From Helopsaltes ochotensis (Eukaryota > Chordata > Aves > Passeriformes > Locustellidae): 64,000 nt of DNA. How positions within the stretch are numbered: the first letter of the stretch is position 1; each line of letters starts with the position of its first letter. The stretch is taken from contig VXBM01000022.1 in the NCBI GenBank assembly GCA_013400155.1, forward strand, positions 2,506,464-2,570,463, in the 5' to 3' direction. The notes beneath the pieces were generated by a model. That model worked only from the letters and a program-made list of their open reading frames with translations, ran no database searches and had not been told where the DNA came from. Position numbers and translations under genes: made by a program. Of this stretch, positions 36,100-50,400 are shown in pieces.

Positions 36100-38385
36100 C
36101 ACAAATACAGCGATTTTCATTTTTCAAACTTTCATTTCCACAAAGGCTATTCATGGCCCCTTATACACAATTATTTAAAAGGTGTATAAAAAACTATGCT
36201 CTGAATATACCCAGTAAAAAAAAATTATCCCACAAGATGAAAAGTCCCCTCCAAGACCACAATACTTGAAGTTTCTTGTAAGGGACCCACTCTGGCCTCA
36301 GGTATGACGTTGTAAAACGTTGGCTGAAATAACTGGGATTAGGGTAGTATGAAACAGACGTAAGTGAAATTGTATGAAAGGCAATACTAGAGGTTTTGTT
36401 TGTACAAGTGAATTTCAGAAGCAGGAAATGTTCATAGATTTTTTTCTCTCTCCCCAGATAAAATTATTTTAATAAGATAAATTAACTGGGCACTGGTTTT
36501 ACGTAGGCCTTGCAGGGCCATGCACAAAGCTGTTTATTGTATTCACAAAAGAGCAGGATATTATGGTAGGCCAGACATGTTTGCTTTACTCCCCCCAGCA
36601 CTCTTTTCTCTGGGACTGAATCCCCCCGGTCTCACTGCTCTCTTTGTTCATCTCAGCTGCCAGATGCTTCTTTCAGAGCTTGCCCTGGACCTGCGGAGCA
36701 CCCTGAGGTGGTGGCCCTCACATCTGTCACCATCTGATGCCTCTCTTGCTCCACTGTGGCCATGACTCTGATTGTAGCACACATCCCATGTGCTTGTAGC
36801 TTACAATTCACGTGAGTATGGGGGTTCTGGACAAAAAGTGTCCTGTCTTCAAGTCATGTTTGTCTTAACCTTTTAGGATACTTTGCTTTATCAAGATAGT
36901 GTCACAGCGCAAATCAGATTTAATCTGGGGTAAGTACATAGAAAAGATTTTATAAAATCAGTTCTTGCTAATGACCCTACAGAGGAATGCTATGGAATAC
37001 ATTTTCTATTTTACTCCCAGCAAAGTGGTCAGCTCCAAGGGGGATATTTTCCCTTGTGTTCTGGCTTTCTTTTTCAGTAAGAACAGACTCTTGCTCAGAA
37101 GGAGAAGCCTTTTGTTTCAATACTTTAAAATATGTTCCATAATTACAGTAGTTACAATTATAATTTACAAAGGCCACAGAAATTCTTAATTTGTACTCCA
37201 AATACAGTAGTTGTTGAAAGTCTTCTGAGGTAGTTATTGAATTCCAGGAGCAACCACCCTCATCCTGGAGTACTTATGTCATTTGACTACATGATTCTGA
37301 TGCAGTTGCTACAAGGAGAGGCACACTTTATTCTGAAAAAGAGTAAACCCAACAACACCCTTTGACCCACTACAGGGTTTCCTGCAGAAAAATATGCCTA
37401 GAAATGTATGGTTGTCTGAATAAATTTCTTAAGATTATGAAATTGCCTTGCATTTCAATGCTATTTGCATGTCAAGCACTATGCAAATAATGCAACAAAA
37501 AATATGAATCCCCAGAAAGATTTAGCACGTGTAGAAGTAGGCAGTGACTGCTCATGGTGGGAGCAGTTATATCCTTCCCATTTAGAAAGCAGAGCTATTG
37601 GGAACATCTGAGCAGGGAATCTGTGCAGTCAGTGAAACACAGCTCGTCTGGTCTGTTATTTGAAATGCACTGTTTTATAATCTTGTGAGAACGAAACTCC
37701 AGGGAAACTAAGTACATAGCACCCACTTTACAGGCTTTCTAAGCATGTTCACATTCAACAAAGCCACTGGTGTTTCTCCCAGGGTTCTTGACTTACATCA
37801 GCCTTTCCTTAAGCATCTTAAGTATTGTGGGAAGAGCAGAACCCAGGCAGAGGTCATCTCCAACTGGAGGAACAGAGGAGGAGAGAACGTATTATTATGC
37901 AGGTACCCCTCAGGGACTAGTCTGTTAACCAGAGCCTGACATTCAAATTTCCAATTAGCATTCCAGCAAAATCTGAATATGAAAGATAGCTGTATATCAG
38001 TTGAATAAATGACATTTCTACCCTTACTATTTCACAATGTTAAATTTCAGGTAGCCAGGTTAATGTAAGAAAATCTGCTACCAGCCATTCAATGGTTCTT
38101 GTAGAAATGACAGTTAAATTTGCTGTTTACACTACATATGCATGCAAAAATGCATTTCTCACATTTTATGCGTTCGGTTCTTTGATATATTTTGCTTTTC
38201 CATTGTGTACTTACATCCCAAAATATTTCAAACCTGACAGTTGCAAATATAAATAAAAGGTGTATGCCTATTACATTTGCAGTGCATATGGAAAGTTAAA
38301 TTTTAAAGCACCAAACAGGAGAAAAATCCCTAGCATACAGTGGTAGCCACAGGAGTTGTTCAAATACATTTTGAGGCCAAACCTT

Positions 38386-38412
38386 AAAAAAAAAAAAAAA
38401 AGAAAAAAAAAA
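38386..38412 (+). repeat. A-rich tract
   Basis: Sixteen A, one G, ten A. Simple low-complexity DNA. Confidence 0.85.
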
Positions 38413-38942
38413 GCTTTCCCTTCCCTCATAAAATTTCCCAGGTACAGATCTAGTTGCAATTTTCTAGTGTATGTAGTGTTTGATAGGGCATTTGGCCAGG
38501 CAACTGCATTGGATTGGGTCCTGAAGGTGACAGGCAAAATGTACTAGCTTGCAGAACCAGGCAGATGGTGTCTGCAGTCAAGGATACCTCCTGGTGCTCA
38601 CCACTCTCCTTCCGGCTTCACATCTCCCCACATTGCTGAGGTTTCAGAAGGCTGAGTTGTGACAACTTTAGAGCAGACTTTGTCACCCACAGTTCACGTG
38701 TCAGGGCACCAAAAAGCCAGCACTATTTAAGAGCTGGACCTTTTGTCTGCCACCAGTACCAGCACAGAAGTGGCTCTCGTCAGTGTTCACCAGTAATGTT
38801 TTCAAAGCAAAGAAGCTCAGCATTCTTGTCCTGCTTTCTCTTATTCAGGGAGGGAAAAAACTCAACCCAATCAACCAACAAATGTAGAAATAGAAAAAGC
38901 AGCAGTGCTTTAAAGCAGACTACCATGAATATTAATTCATGT

Positions 38943-38972
38943 ATGTACTTAATTTGTACAAATTAAGTACAT
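38943..38972. repeat. Perfect 30-bp palindrome
   Basis: The half-site atgtacttaatttgt (38943-38957) is followed with no spacer by its exact reverse complement (38958-38972). Symmetry stops at both outer edges. It is AT-rich and contains TTAATT and AATTAA homeodomain-type cores in mirror image. It could extrude as a cruciform or bind a symmetric dimer. No flanking element structure is seen. Confidence 0.95.
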
Positions 38973-41900
38973 TTATTCTGACTTCTTATTTTCTCTTCTG
39001 AGCACAGAGAAGACAACTCCAAATATATTCTCTACTGACAATTGTGAATATATAAGAAGGCTTTTACCATCTCTTTTTTTCTTAAGGAACCTGGTGCAGA
39101 AATCTGGAATTAATTAAAAACCACATTAAGATGCCATTCTCTGCCATTTGTCCACAGCAGTCAGCAGGTGGTGTGTTGTGCACCCAGCACTATGGCACAA
39201 AGACAAACCCAAAACTGGTCTCCAGACCACGGGGTGCCACAGCAACATTTTTCAGATGCAAATCAAGAGTTGCACAAGGAAGACCCCTGACATATGTGCA
39301 TCTGAGTCCAGAGTGAGCATAGGAATCACAGTCCATTAAAGTAATTATTTATGAAGATAAATTTACAAGTGTTCATAGATTTTGAGTCCCCTTCCTTGCT
39401 GCCAGTGCCCAGGACAGCTCATGGTTTGTGTTTTGCGGCAAGGCAGGAGCACCTGCATTGTTACACACACACAGCCCACAGCAGCTGCGTCCCTGCCTGC
39501 GCAGATTCATCAGTGCTTTTCTTGGCTCTGAGTTGTGGTGAATGTTGTTCATATTCTATTCAGGTTCTTATAACTTGTCCATCATATTGCTTTCTGTGAG
39601 CCCATTACAGCAAAGCTTATATTACAGTCTATCAGACGCTGGGTTTTTTGCATGTTATAGAAATGTATTTTTTGGTTTGCTCAGTTTGTGTGTGAATGAT
39701 CCCGCATGCAATAAAAGATTCCTAGTGCATGCTGTACTTGTAACCACATTAAAGAAATGCATGTCTGCAGCAGTCAGGATGTGTTGTGGTTATTCTGTCT
39801 TCTGAGGTTTTTGTGGTTTAGGTCAGTGAATTCCTCAAGGTTTTGCTCTATGGCTTCAGAGAATTGTTGTTGTTGTCTATTTTGCATATGAAGGAATTTT
39901 TAACTACTGAAACCTTTTGTCCATAGAGATTTTCTGTGGAATAAAATTGTACTGCACTGACCAAAATTTTCCCTGTTGGATGCATAAAGATGGATTAGAT
40001 GGTTTCTTGAGATCCTTGCAGCATTTCATTTCTGCAGCTCTGTATTTTTAACTGGTGTTGGGGTGTGGGAGCCATAAGGGAGGTGTTGATCTGTGCTGAA
40101 TGATTGCCTGTGAATTATAGTTTGTATTTTGCCATCTGGCTTCCTGATAATTAGTCCATCTTTTTATCAAATGAATGGCACATGTCTTCCTTTCATAAAT
40201 ACATATGCAAAACTATATATTTTGGAAAAGGTTGTATACAACTTCAAAAAAATAGCCAGAAAGCAGTGTCTTTCTGTAATCGCACGTATATCCTCAGACA
40301 AACCTCACCCACGTATGGACCTAGACTATCCCCTGCATCACTCTGGGGTATTATGCAATCCAAGCATTGGATTTCTAGTTACATGATGTTCTAAATTTGC
40401 TACATACCCATATAAGCTGAGGTCTGGATGATATATTTCACTATATAGCTGCAATATGTAGCTATATTTTCCTGCGTAATAATACGTACATTTCCTACAA
40501 TTAAAGACATACCCAGTTTGACAGCATGTTCATTCTGGTATATCCTCATCATTGCTCCAAGAATATTTCCATGAAATCCATTCCTGGTGGGACTCAATAG
40601 GTTGGGGCTATCAGAAGAAGCAGACTGAGCAACAAGACAGCCCAAAGAGAACAAGGGGAGCATCAGGTACCCAACCTCAGCTCTTGTGGTACTAATGATA
40701 GAGAAATCTGTGGTTCATTGTAGTGTGTGAAATCAGGAAATCAAGAATTCAATGCAAATCTACCCCAAATCCATATGGAAAAAAAATACCATTTATGAAA
40801 CCTTTTTCTTTTCTTTAATCAGGAAACCCTGGGAAAAGGTTGTTCAGAGGAGAGGGAAGGCACTTTCTCACTCTGTGGGATGTCAGCTTTCCAATTTGGT
40901 ACTTAAGAGCTAAAATTCTTGAGTCACTAGCTATGTATTAAATGCACAGGAAAAATCTTATTTCTATATATTTGGAGAAAGATGTTTTTGATTGAAAATA
41001 TTGAAGAAGATGTATTTTTTTAGAAGTTACAATTTTATTCTTTCTAATTTTTCAAGAATGAAATATATTAAAGATTAAAAGTGTGCGGTATTTTGTAAAT
41101 TATGATAAATTATTTTTTTCCCACCAAGAAAGAATTTCTATCATAAGATATATTCATTTATGCAATTTTCTATGGGTTGGCAACTGCCAAAGTGCCTAAA
41201 ATGCAACGAGGGATCACTTCTGCTCAGTCTTTGTGATTTTCATAGTGTAAAAATCATCTGCTAGAAATTGGTTTGATGCAACAATATCTGCCATTAAAAG
41301 GAATTAAATAAAAATGTACCATAAGTCTTTCACACATCTTATGCACTGAATGGGACTTCTAGTAATAAATAATCTAAGCAGTATTCAAGTTGATGGTATT
41401 AAATGTATGTAAAGAAAATTACCATTTTCCTCTATCATCTAATCCTATCTAGTGGAAGTGAACTTGTATTAATTTGCTTGTAAATCTGACTGTACATCTT
41501 CTTTCCTTTAGAATACCTTTGCTTTTCTATTGCCATTTTCATTACCATCCTTTGAAATCTAAAATATTATTTCTACAAGAAGACTCCATTTAATTTCCTT
41601 TTAATTGTCATGATTAAATAATCATCATCAGTGTAAACCCTTCTCTTTGTAATAGGTATATACTAAATTAGTAATAGTCTTCCTTTTGTCATTGAAATAA
41701 CTGGCAAGGAATGATGGTCAGAAAGGGGAATGACCTTTCTGAAGGGTTTTCCTTCTACACAGTGCAAAACAGGGGCACATATAGATAACAGAACACTTTA
41801 TTTTGAGGAAACACTGTAAGATAAATCTTTGGGTCTTTTCAGGTTGATGCCTGTTATGACTGATTAAAGTGTGTCTCTATTTCTTCATTCTGTTGCAACC

Positions 41901-42155
41901 CATTGTAGCCACTGTTATCTGCCATTAACTGTGCAGATGGTATGGTGTTGGGATCAGGCACAGTTTTTGTTATAGATAGATGTGTACAGAGCATGCCAAA
42001 TAGGCATGGAATCCATCTCCAGCTGGAATTTTAGCACTACTGCAACACAAACAATATTCTTTGAAACAAATTTACCTCTAACAAAAATAATGGATATTTT
42101 CTTCCCAAGTTAGAAGAAATAAAAACAATTAGTTCTTTTCTTTCTGTTCAGAAAT

Positions 42156-42184
42156 GCACACACAGAGACACACACACAGAGACA
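42156..42184. repeat. (AC)n/(AG) interrupted microsatellite
   Basis: CACACA units interrupted by GAGA, about 29 bases. Confidence 0.85.
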
Positions 42185-45100
42185 AATATGACAGTCTAGA
42201 TGAGGGCAGCATATTCATCTTCCATAGATTCTATATTTGATTAGCTTATGTAATCAATAAGGAATGGATAACCTAATAAAAGCAAAGTAGATACATCAGA
42301 TAAAAAGAGCTTAGGATGCTACAGAAATAAATTAGAACTCTTATGTCCCCAAATATTTATATTCCTATGATCCTGATTGCCTTCACCACAAATTTATTTC
42401 TTTCTACTGATGTAACAGGCCTCTTGTGACAGAATTAAAGTGCCGTACCTAGAACATAAAATGAGATTTCCCAGAAATCCAGTCAAGTACCCAATCTTAC
42501 TAACACAGGTTCTTGTGCTCTGGTCTTCTGAGTAATGCATGTCCAAGCAATAAAGCTTAATATGTGATATGGAAAGAGAACAGCATGGACCTTTTTTTCA
42601 AGGCGTTCACAGGGCACTCTGTATGCTGCTGTGAAACCTTTGCTCCCAGTTCCTTTGCCTGCACATCTGCTCTTTAGCAACATTTCCAAGATGACCAGCT
42701 ACCAGAAGGTTCTGGACATGGGGTACTTATTTTGCTGACTTCAGGCTTCGAAATGTTGCTTTAGATCAGTATTTATTTATTTATTCTACAGAGATAAAAG
42801 CTTCTATTTTTTTTTTCCCCAGAGTGAGAAGTCACACTTGCAAAAACCTGTTTTGATGGCTATGCCTTCAAATACAAAACACAAGGTTGGACAGATGTCC
42901 AAGTCTCCAAGAAGTTTTGAAAGGAAATTGGATTACTGCATGCTTGTGACATATATTATAATAATTCTCTGCTTCAGGGCATCCACTGGCTGCCTTTGGG
43001 CCAGGAGGAATTATTTTTTTTCTTTTTCTCTCTTGATGTATAAATTGCCTCATAGGGGTTTTTTTTGTTGGTTTGTTTGATTTTTGTTCTGTTCCTCTAA
43101 TGACCAGCCAGCTGGAAATAGGCCACATTTCTAGATAGGATGCAAAGGCACAGTGCTGAAATGATCCTGATGCCATTTTAAGTAAGCTTATAGTTAAACT
43201 GATAGCCAGATTTAGGACCAGGAAGAACTTTTCCCCTAATCCAAGTGGAACTGTTACAGGGTTTTTTGCTTGTTTTGTGTTCCTCTATATTGAAGGGCAC
43301 AGTCTTTGTCCTAGGTACCTTATGCAAATTAAAAAACCCCCAAAAACCCAAAAAACTGAAAACTCCTAAACTGGAATCTACAGTATTAGCAATATCTTTT
43401 ATTCATCCTTATTTTCTGTAGGTTGTTTTAGATTTTTTTTGTAATTATTTGTTGTAGTTGTTGTTTGTCCCAAATAAAACTTGGAGACTATTGTAGCAGG
43501 AAGCATGGGGTTTAGGACATTCAGGACTCTGCAGATGCCTGTTAGAACAGGGAAATGGATTTGTTGACCTGGGCTACCATTTCAGACTGATGCTCATATA
43601 GAAGTTGAATCCTGTTTGCAGCATCATCATCACAATTCATCTTAGATCAATTTGTTACCAAAGTGTGCAGCAGAGCAGAATTTGGGATCTTCATACAGAG
43701 ATGCAAAATGGCAATCAGTTTTTCAAGGCATGCAAATATAACTCCAATAGCTGATGACATTTCTGTCACTGATTTTAGAGCTACTGAAGAACATTTTCTC
43801 TAAATGATAATTCAAAAGCAGTATATCAGATACCACAGTCAAGTACCTAAGAAAGAAATATTTGAAGGCATATCCAGCTTTGTTGAAACCTTACATTTAA
43901 TCCAGGTAATTCTTCTAAAATATGTTTTCTAAATTTTACAAGATTTTTCTAGCAAACAGAATGGACTTCAATAATTTGCTAAGAGACAAAAAGTGTGCAA
44001 AATGTGAGATCCTTGTCCTATTCAAAATAAGCTTATCTGGTTTGTAATCCTCTTGTGAATACACTTACAGCTCTGTACTGTGTTTTTTCACCTTAAGGAA
44101 GATTTTCCCCTAGGAAATTCAGTACAACAGAAGTGCTCAAAATGTGTTTAATACGTGTGGATTTTTGACATGAGAAGACTCCAGTTTTGAATACATAATA
44201 TAACCACTAGAATCAGCCTGAAAATAAGATCTGTTACATTTTTGCTTCATAAACATATCTATTTTTCATTCACAATATTGTTCTGAAGTTTTGTCAGGTC
44301 CAGAAATGAATTCAGCTAAACAAAGAAATAACTCTATTTTCAAAAAGAGATATCTGCTAATATCAATTCCATGCAGATTCTGGCTGGCACACCCCTCATT
44401 GTGTCCATTTTCTGCTGCTAAGGCACATACAAATTCCTTGCACTGGATAAAGGTGTTGTATTTTAAAAAACTCTTGAAGAGGATTAGAATAATTAAGATC
44501 TTACACTTCAGAATACAATTTTCATGTTATGTTATTGGAGTTGCAGATTACCTCAAACACAAATCAGCACATTAAGTAGTCAGCCATGTTTAGTAAAAGC
44601 TAGAAGTACACGGCAATTTTGAACTTCACGAAGGCATGAATTTTGTACCATCCAGATTTTGACTGTTTTTATTCTAAGTTGTTTATGAATATGGTAAAAA
44701 TATGAGGTTCCTTTGTATTACAAAAATGAAGGTGTGAATCTCTTATTATGAAAAAACTACGTATGCCACAAATAGCACTATCTTAATTTTGTGTCAGCCA
44801 TGATATGATATATAAAAGCAGTCACTCTGTCTCTTAGCGCTACAGTGCAGAAAGGCACGTTAGATCAGGGAGCTGAACCTTTGACTGTAGTGCCTTGCTT
44901 GACATCAACAGAAATAGTTGGCAGTAACAGCAATGAGCCATATGCTTCTAGAAATATGCTTTAGATTAGAAACCATAGAAGATTTCCATTGGAGCCTGTC
45001 GTCTATGGCAAGAACCAGTAGGCTGGCCTGGCAGACAAGGGGAACCTCTACCCCCTTTCCCATGAGATCAATGCAGTGTGAGATCTGGAGACATTTTTCC

Positions 45101-47228
45101 TCCTTCAGGTGCTGTGACATTCCCCAGCTCTGCCATGGCAGAAGTCTGCCTTTCAGAATATCATTGCCACTGCCTGTCATCTTTCAGTAAACCGTCACTG
45201 CCTGCAATGCATATCCTTTCCAGTTCCTGATTTTTCTGAAATGGATGGCAACCATGGAACTGCCTCTTCCACAGTGTGTAACAGCTTTTGGTGCTTCACG
45301 CTGTGCTAATACGGTGCTATAAATCTGTATTTGCCCTGTAAATACATGCCTGGCTGATAGCAGATATCATCCATGATATTTTAAGGATGTCTGTTACCAT
45401 GACTAGTTTCTGGCTTCATAATGGCTGCTAGGAATATCATTTATGGAAATATGTCATTAAACCTAAAAGCATTTCTTAGAAGGGATAACTCCCTGTTAGC
45501 TAAACAAGAGTTTACATTGGCTTATGAACTGATTTCTGATCACTCATAGCTCCTGCACATTCAGACATAAAGCCAGAGATCAGACTAATTTTGTAGTAAC
45601 AACAACTTTTACACATTTTGTGATGTTCTAATTTAATTGAGGAAAAAATAGCCAGTAGGTGCACCCCTACTTACTTCCTTGCTTCTCTCTGAACAGGTCA
45701 GAGAGCAACTAAAGCAGTACAGTTAGACTGAGCACCAGAAAGGTCTGTGACCTGCTTCAGGCTGTAAACCAAAGCACTGTTTTCAGCACACACAGCCTCA
45801 GATGACCAGCTTTGCTCCTAGGCCAGGATTGTTCAGAAACTGGAGACCTATGAGCCTAGGTAGTATGGACAGAAACTTGGGCCTGATGCTGCCCACCCCA
45901 TCTCTTGCTGAATCCTTTCACAGCTCCTTTTCCAGACATGGATATATCAAGCTGCTCAATGCTTGGAGACTATCCTTGTGACCTTCATACCTGAGTTCAA
46001 CCTTCCAGCGAACAAACCATAGGTGAATAAACCCGGCCTTCCACTGTAAACACTGTCCAGTACAAGGCTGATCTGTATTTAGTACCAGGGCATCCAGGGT
46101 TCACATATATAAAATACTGATTTTTTTTCCTTAAAAAAATCACTTTCTATCCTGAAGAGGGACAAGGAAGAACAAGAGTTAATATACTGTTCAACTATTT
46201 ATTATGATTTTGCTTTTGTTTAAACTTAAGATAAATCCTCAGGTTGCAACAGTTTATTCCCACAAAAATCTGAAATCTAGCTAAAGGAAATTAAAAACTT
46301 CAACCTAAATTCTTTATTTCTCTCTACACTTTCTATGATGTCATTTAAAAACTGCCTAGGGCAAACCTAAGAAAAGCAGACAGCAAATGACCAGGGTTTC
46401 TTTTTGTTCTGATTAAATTCAAGTTTGAAAAAAAGTTTAATTCGCTGTGTTAAGAGCAGGAGCTGGACATTAGAGTGTGTATTCACCAGGAAGGAGCATC
46501 TATTTGTCTGAATTGCTGCCCAGCAACATTAAAGGAAATCTATTTTCATTCCTGTGATGCAACACTTAGGGTTTTCTGACACTCTGTATTTATGATGACA
46601 TGCTGTTCATCACATAAAGCAGGGAAAACAAAGAGTCATTCTGATTTCCCGATCAGTGACATATATTCACAAAGGCTAACGGAATTATTGCAGATTTATG
46701 CTCTGGTGAGTGCAGGATTTGTTCTAGCAGCTCTATAAATTCTCTAGCATTCAGATGGCAACACATCTATACACTGTGTAAGTCCTGAACCATCTGGTTT
46801 CTCTGAGAATGCAGGAGCTTTTTAGGGAATTCTTTTTGGCTCTAATTGAACATGGTTAGTTATTTCTTTCCCCATTCCTGCCACTGACCACAATGATATC
46901 TTTTTTACAGATTTTAATTACTTCATGACTTGTACAACACTTGACTGGTTGCTACTTCAATACATTGAAGAGACTATATAAAAGGTGAACTGATTGCAGT
47001 TCATGTGAAAAAAAGGAAGCAAAGCTGTAAGATCCTCACGCAGCAGGACAGGAGAAAGATTTGTGTCAGCCAGGGACTGCTAGCAAATGAAGGTCTGGAA
47101 GTAAGGTGAAACACAAGCTGGCATTGAAATTCTTGATTGTTAACTACCAGGGGAGCAATACAGTATAACAATAATTGCTGATAATAGATGCTCCCTTTTA
47201 GGGAAAATATAGCTGTATAGATACATAG

Positions 47229-47243
47229 ATATATATATATATA
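47229..47243. repeat. (AT)n microsatellite
   Basis: About seven AT units flanked by ATAGATACAT repeats. Simple sequence. Confidence 0.8.
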
Positions 47244-47333
47244 GATACATATAGCCTAAATTACAAATGCTATTCCATTCAGTACAAATATATAACCAAG
47301 ACTGCACAGCTGGCAGGATTAGGAGGAAAACAT

Positions 47334-47428
47334 AACAAAACAAAACAAAACAAAACCAACCAACCAACCAAACAAAAAGCCCGAACCAAACAAAAACAAA
47401 ACAAAAAACGCCCGAAAAACCACAAAAG
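47334..47428. repeat. AAAAC / CCAA compound low-complexity repeat
   Basis: (AAAAC)n passes into (CCAA)n and then degenerate AAAAC units with GCCCGAA interruptions appearing twice (cccgaaccaaa and cccgaaaaacc). Simple compound repeat. Confidence 0.85.
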
Positions 47429-50400
47429 GAGGATTTTTTACAGCTGTTGTTAATTCACTGGCACATCAAGACTACATGACTTTCTGGTAGTTCTTTGGGA
47501 AACCAAAGAGACTTTGTTCCAAGAAGTTTACTAAGCTTAGAAAGCTTTTTGTGAGCTTGAGGAAGTGCTTATATTTAAAGATACTCATCAGTATTTCAGA
47601 AATATTTGCCCTGTTTCCAGTTAGAACTGTATCAGAGCTCCTGATGTGTGCTCTTCAATAGCTACAGGAATGCCGGGGAGGCAGAAGGGATCAACAAGTT
47701 CTGGACAGTCAATAGAGTCCCATAGCATGATAGCCAATGATCAGTCAACCAATCTCTTTGATTAGCTCAGCCTGTCAGTAGTCTTTTTCCAGGATAAATT
47801 ATTTGATGACTCTGAACAGCTTTGACCTTATTTTACCTTTAGGACAACTTTAACCTTCCATTGTTTGTCTTCTAAGAAAGAAATGTGCTTTTTTTAAAAT
47901 AATAGACGGCAGAAAATTCCTCAGCATGTTCAGGAAGATACATAATGTTTCACAGGATTTGATTTGGATGACAAAACTAACACACCAAACAGATCATCCT
48001 TCATTAAGGAAAATCCTTTGTTTCAAAGGAAGTATTCATAAGATCACTGCAATATTTACCATATATAAAATAAACCATTAGTTTTCTAACATGAGCATTT
48101 CCCGCAGCATGAAGCAAAGAAACTGTACATTGATCTTGGTTACCCCTGTGAAACATCACAGTCTTTTATGGTGTAAAAATAGCAGCAGCGATTAGCCCAA
48201 AGACGTTGGCATATCTTGTACAAGTTTTCCTTTATACAACAACTTTCACTGTTTTTTTATAGCATCTGTACTACACATGCACTATAGAATGGCAAATACA
48301 AGTTAAAGAACCCACCTTATTGAGGAGAAGAGCAACATAGAGCAGTTCAGAGCTTCTGTTCCTTCCCTTAATCATTTGTCATGATAACATTATTCTAAAT
48401 CTCACAAATACAAACCTTTATTTTGAAAGCATACTTCAGTGAATTCCAGCAGTGCTACCTGTCCCAGCCAGCATATGCTGGACCTTTCTTTCAAGCCATC
48501 CATACTACTTGAAAGCCCAGTTATTGAGACATCTGGAAACTGAGTGTGAGACTCTCTTGTGTCCTCCCTGCTGCATGTCCTTCCAACATCCCCCATCAGT
48601 CCACAGCACTGACATAATCCAACTGGTTTTGGCTTTGTCCCCTAATTTTATTAGGGGCAAAGAACTGTGTTGGTAGCAAGTAACTGAAGATTTTGTGTGT
48701 TTGTTTAACTTAATGTGCATTAGAAAGTTTGAATGAAATCCACTGTTCCAGTACACTGAATTAGGCCAGAGTATATAAATGTTTACCACAGTGGTATGCA
48801 TTGGTAGTCTAGATATAGTCAACAGAGATTGGACTGGACTGTATTAGGAAATACATTGGTTAGATGGAAGTGTAACTTTGCCTTTGAAGTTAAACACATG
48901 AATTCAGAGTCTCCTCGCTACTGCCTAAAGATCTTTAGAGACCTATCTATCCGTTTTCCAAAGTAAATACACTGCATATGCTGCTGCAACTGCATTTCTG
49001 CTTCTAGAGTATTTGTGCCTTAGCTGAATAAAGGTTTCTTCCTCTGTCGCTCCTCTACGCCATTGATACACAATATGTAAGCAGTGCTTAACTGTTCTGT
49101 GTTTATGTCTCAGTGTATATTATCCCTTTGGGAAGCAAATGGGACTGTACTGAATCAACACAAAGACAGAGACAACCCCAATGTTCTTTCATCTAGAGGC
49201 ACTTTCCCTAAATCCTGTCTCTCTCATTTCTGGAAAGTTGTAGCACAGATTAGCCATGACATATAGGAGAGAGCAGCCCCTAGTTTCCTGGCTGTACATT
49301 TCTATGCTTTTGGTTTTATGTAAATAGTATAGGTTGGGCAACGTTAAAGAGGTGTGTTTGAAAGCACTCCAAAAAGGTGCTGACAAATGATGAGCTATGC
49401 TTTTTATTGCTTAGCTGTTTTGAAGTGCTTTATGATTGTTGCCTTAGCTTTTCCAAAACACCTTCATCTTACTTTTGCTAGAATTTAAAATTTCATATCT
49501 TTGTTTATATACTGTATTTCTGCCTTTGAATGTAAATCTTATTCTGTCCCTCCCAAGGTACAACCAGATCAGATTCTATGCAAAACAGTCTTCATCCTCT
49601 GACTTACTTTGCAGACATGGTGATCCCAGAAAAGTTAGAAATATTATGAAAACGGAACAGAACAGAAACGTTTTCCTTTGCTAGGACTGCGGTAAGATGT
49701 GTTGAGCTGACTTCAGTTGATCAAGGACTTCAGAAGATCCCTTCTCTAACACGCATATTCTCAGCTCTGATCTGTTGGCATAACATCACAGTTGCACCCT
49801 AACCTGGTTGTCACTATGACTTGGGTTAGGGGAAACACTACATTTAAGCACTTTTTTTTTTTAACCGGCATCACCCAGATAAGGCTGCATCAGAGAGCAA
49901 GGAAGCAACTACTTGCATAATCATAACATTAATAGTTTAGTCCAAATTTGCTAGAGAAGAAATCATTCAAGCACTGGGCTTTTTGAGACAATGTGAGTTG
50001 CTCTACACCCTGCAATATGAAGTCTATTGGAGGCAAGAAGATATAAAAGCAGAGGGAGTTGAAGACTGGGTTAGAAGTAGTTTTGCTCCACAGGAAAGTA
50101 GCAGGAGCACATCTGATCTCATAGTGCTGAATGTATTTTTTGCAGGTTTTTTCCTCCGAATTTCAGTATGAATAAATAACTGAATTACCTTCACAAAAAT
50201 TGATGTAAAGAAATCTGAACAGCCCCCAACAGTCCTGTATTTTAACAGAATTTTGATTTTAATATGGAACAATTACTCCTGTTTCTTAAGAGGGGCATAA
50301 TATGTGCCTTGAAATAATGTTTTCAAGGCAATAATTTATTCAGATTAAGATTTTGTGTCAGTGTTTTCTATGTAAGACTTAAAGGGGGGTTTATGACTAT

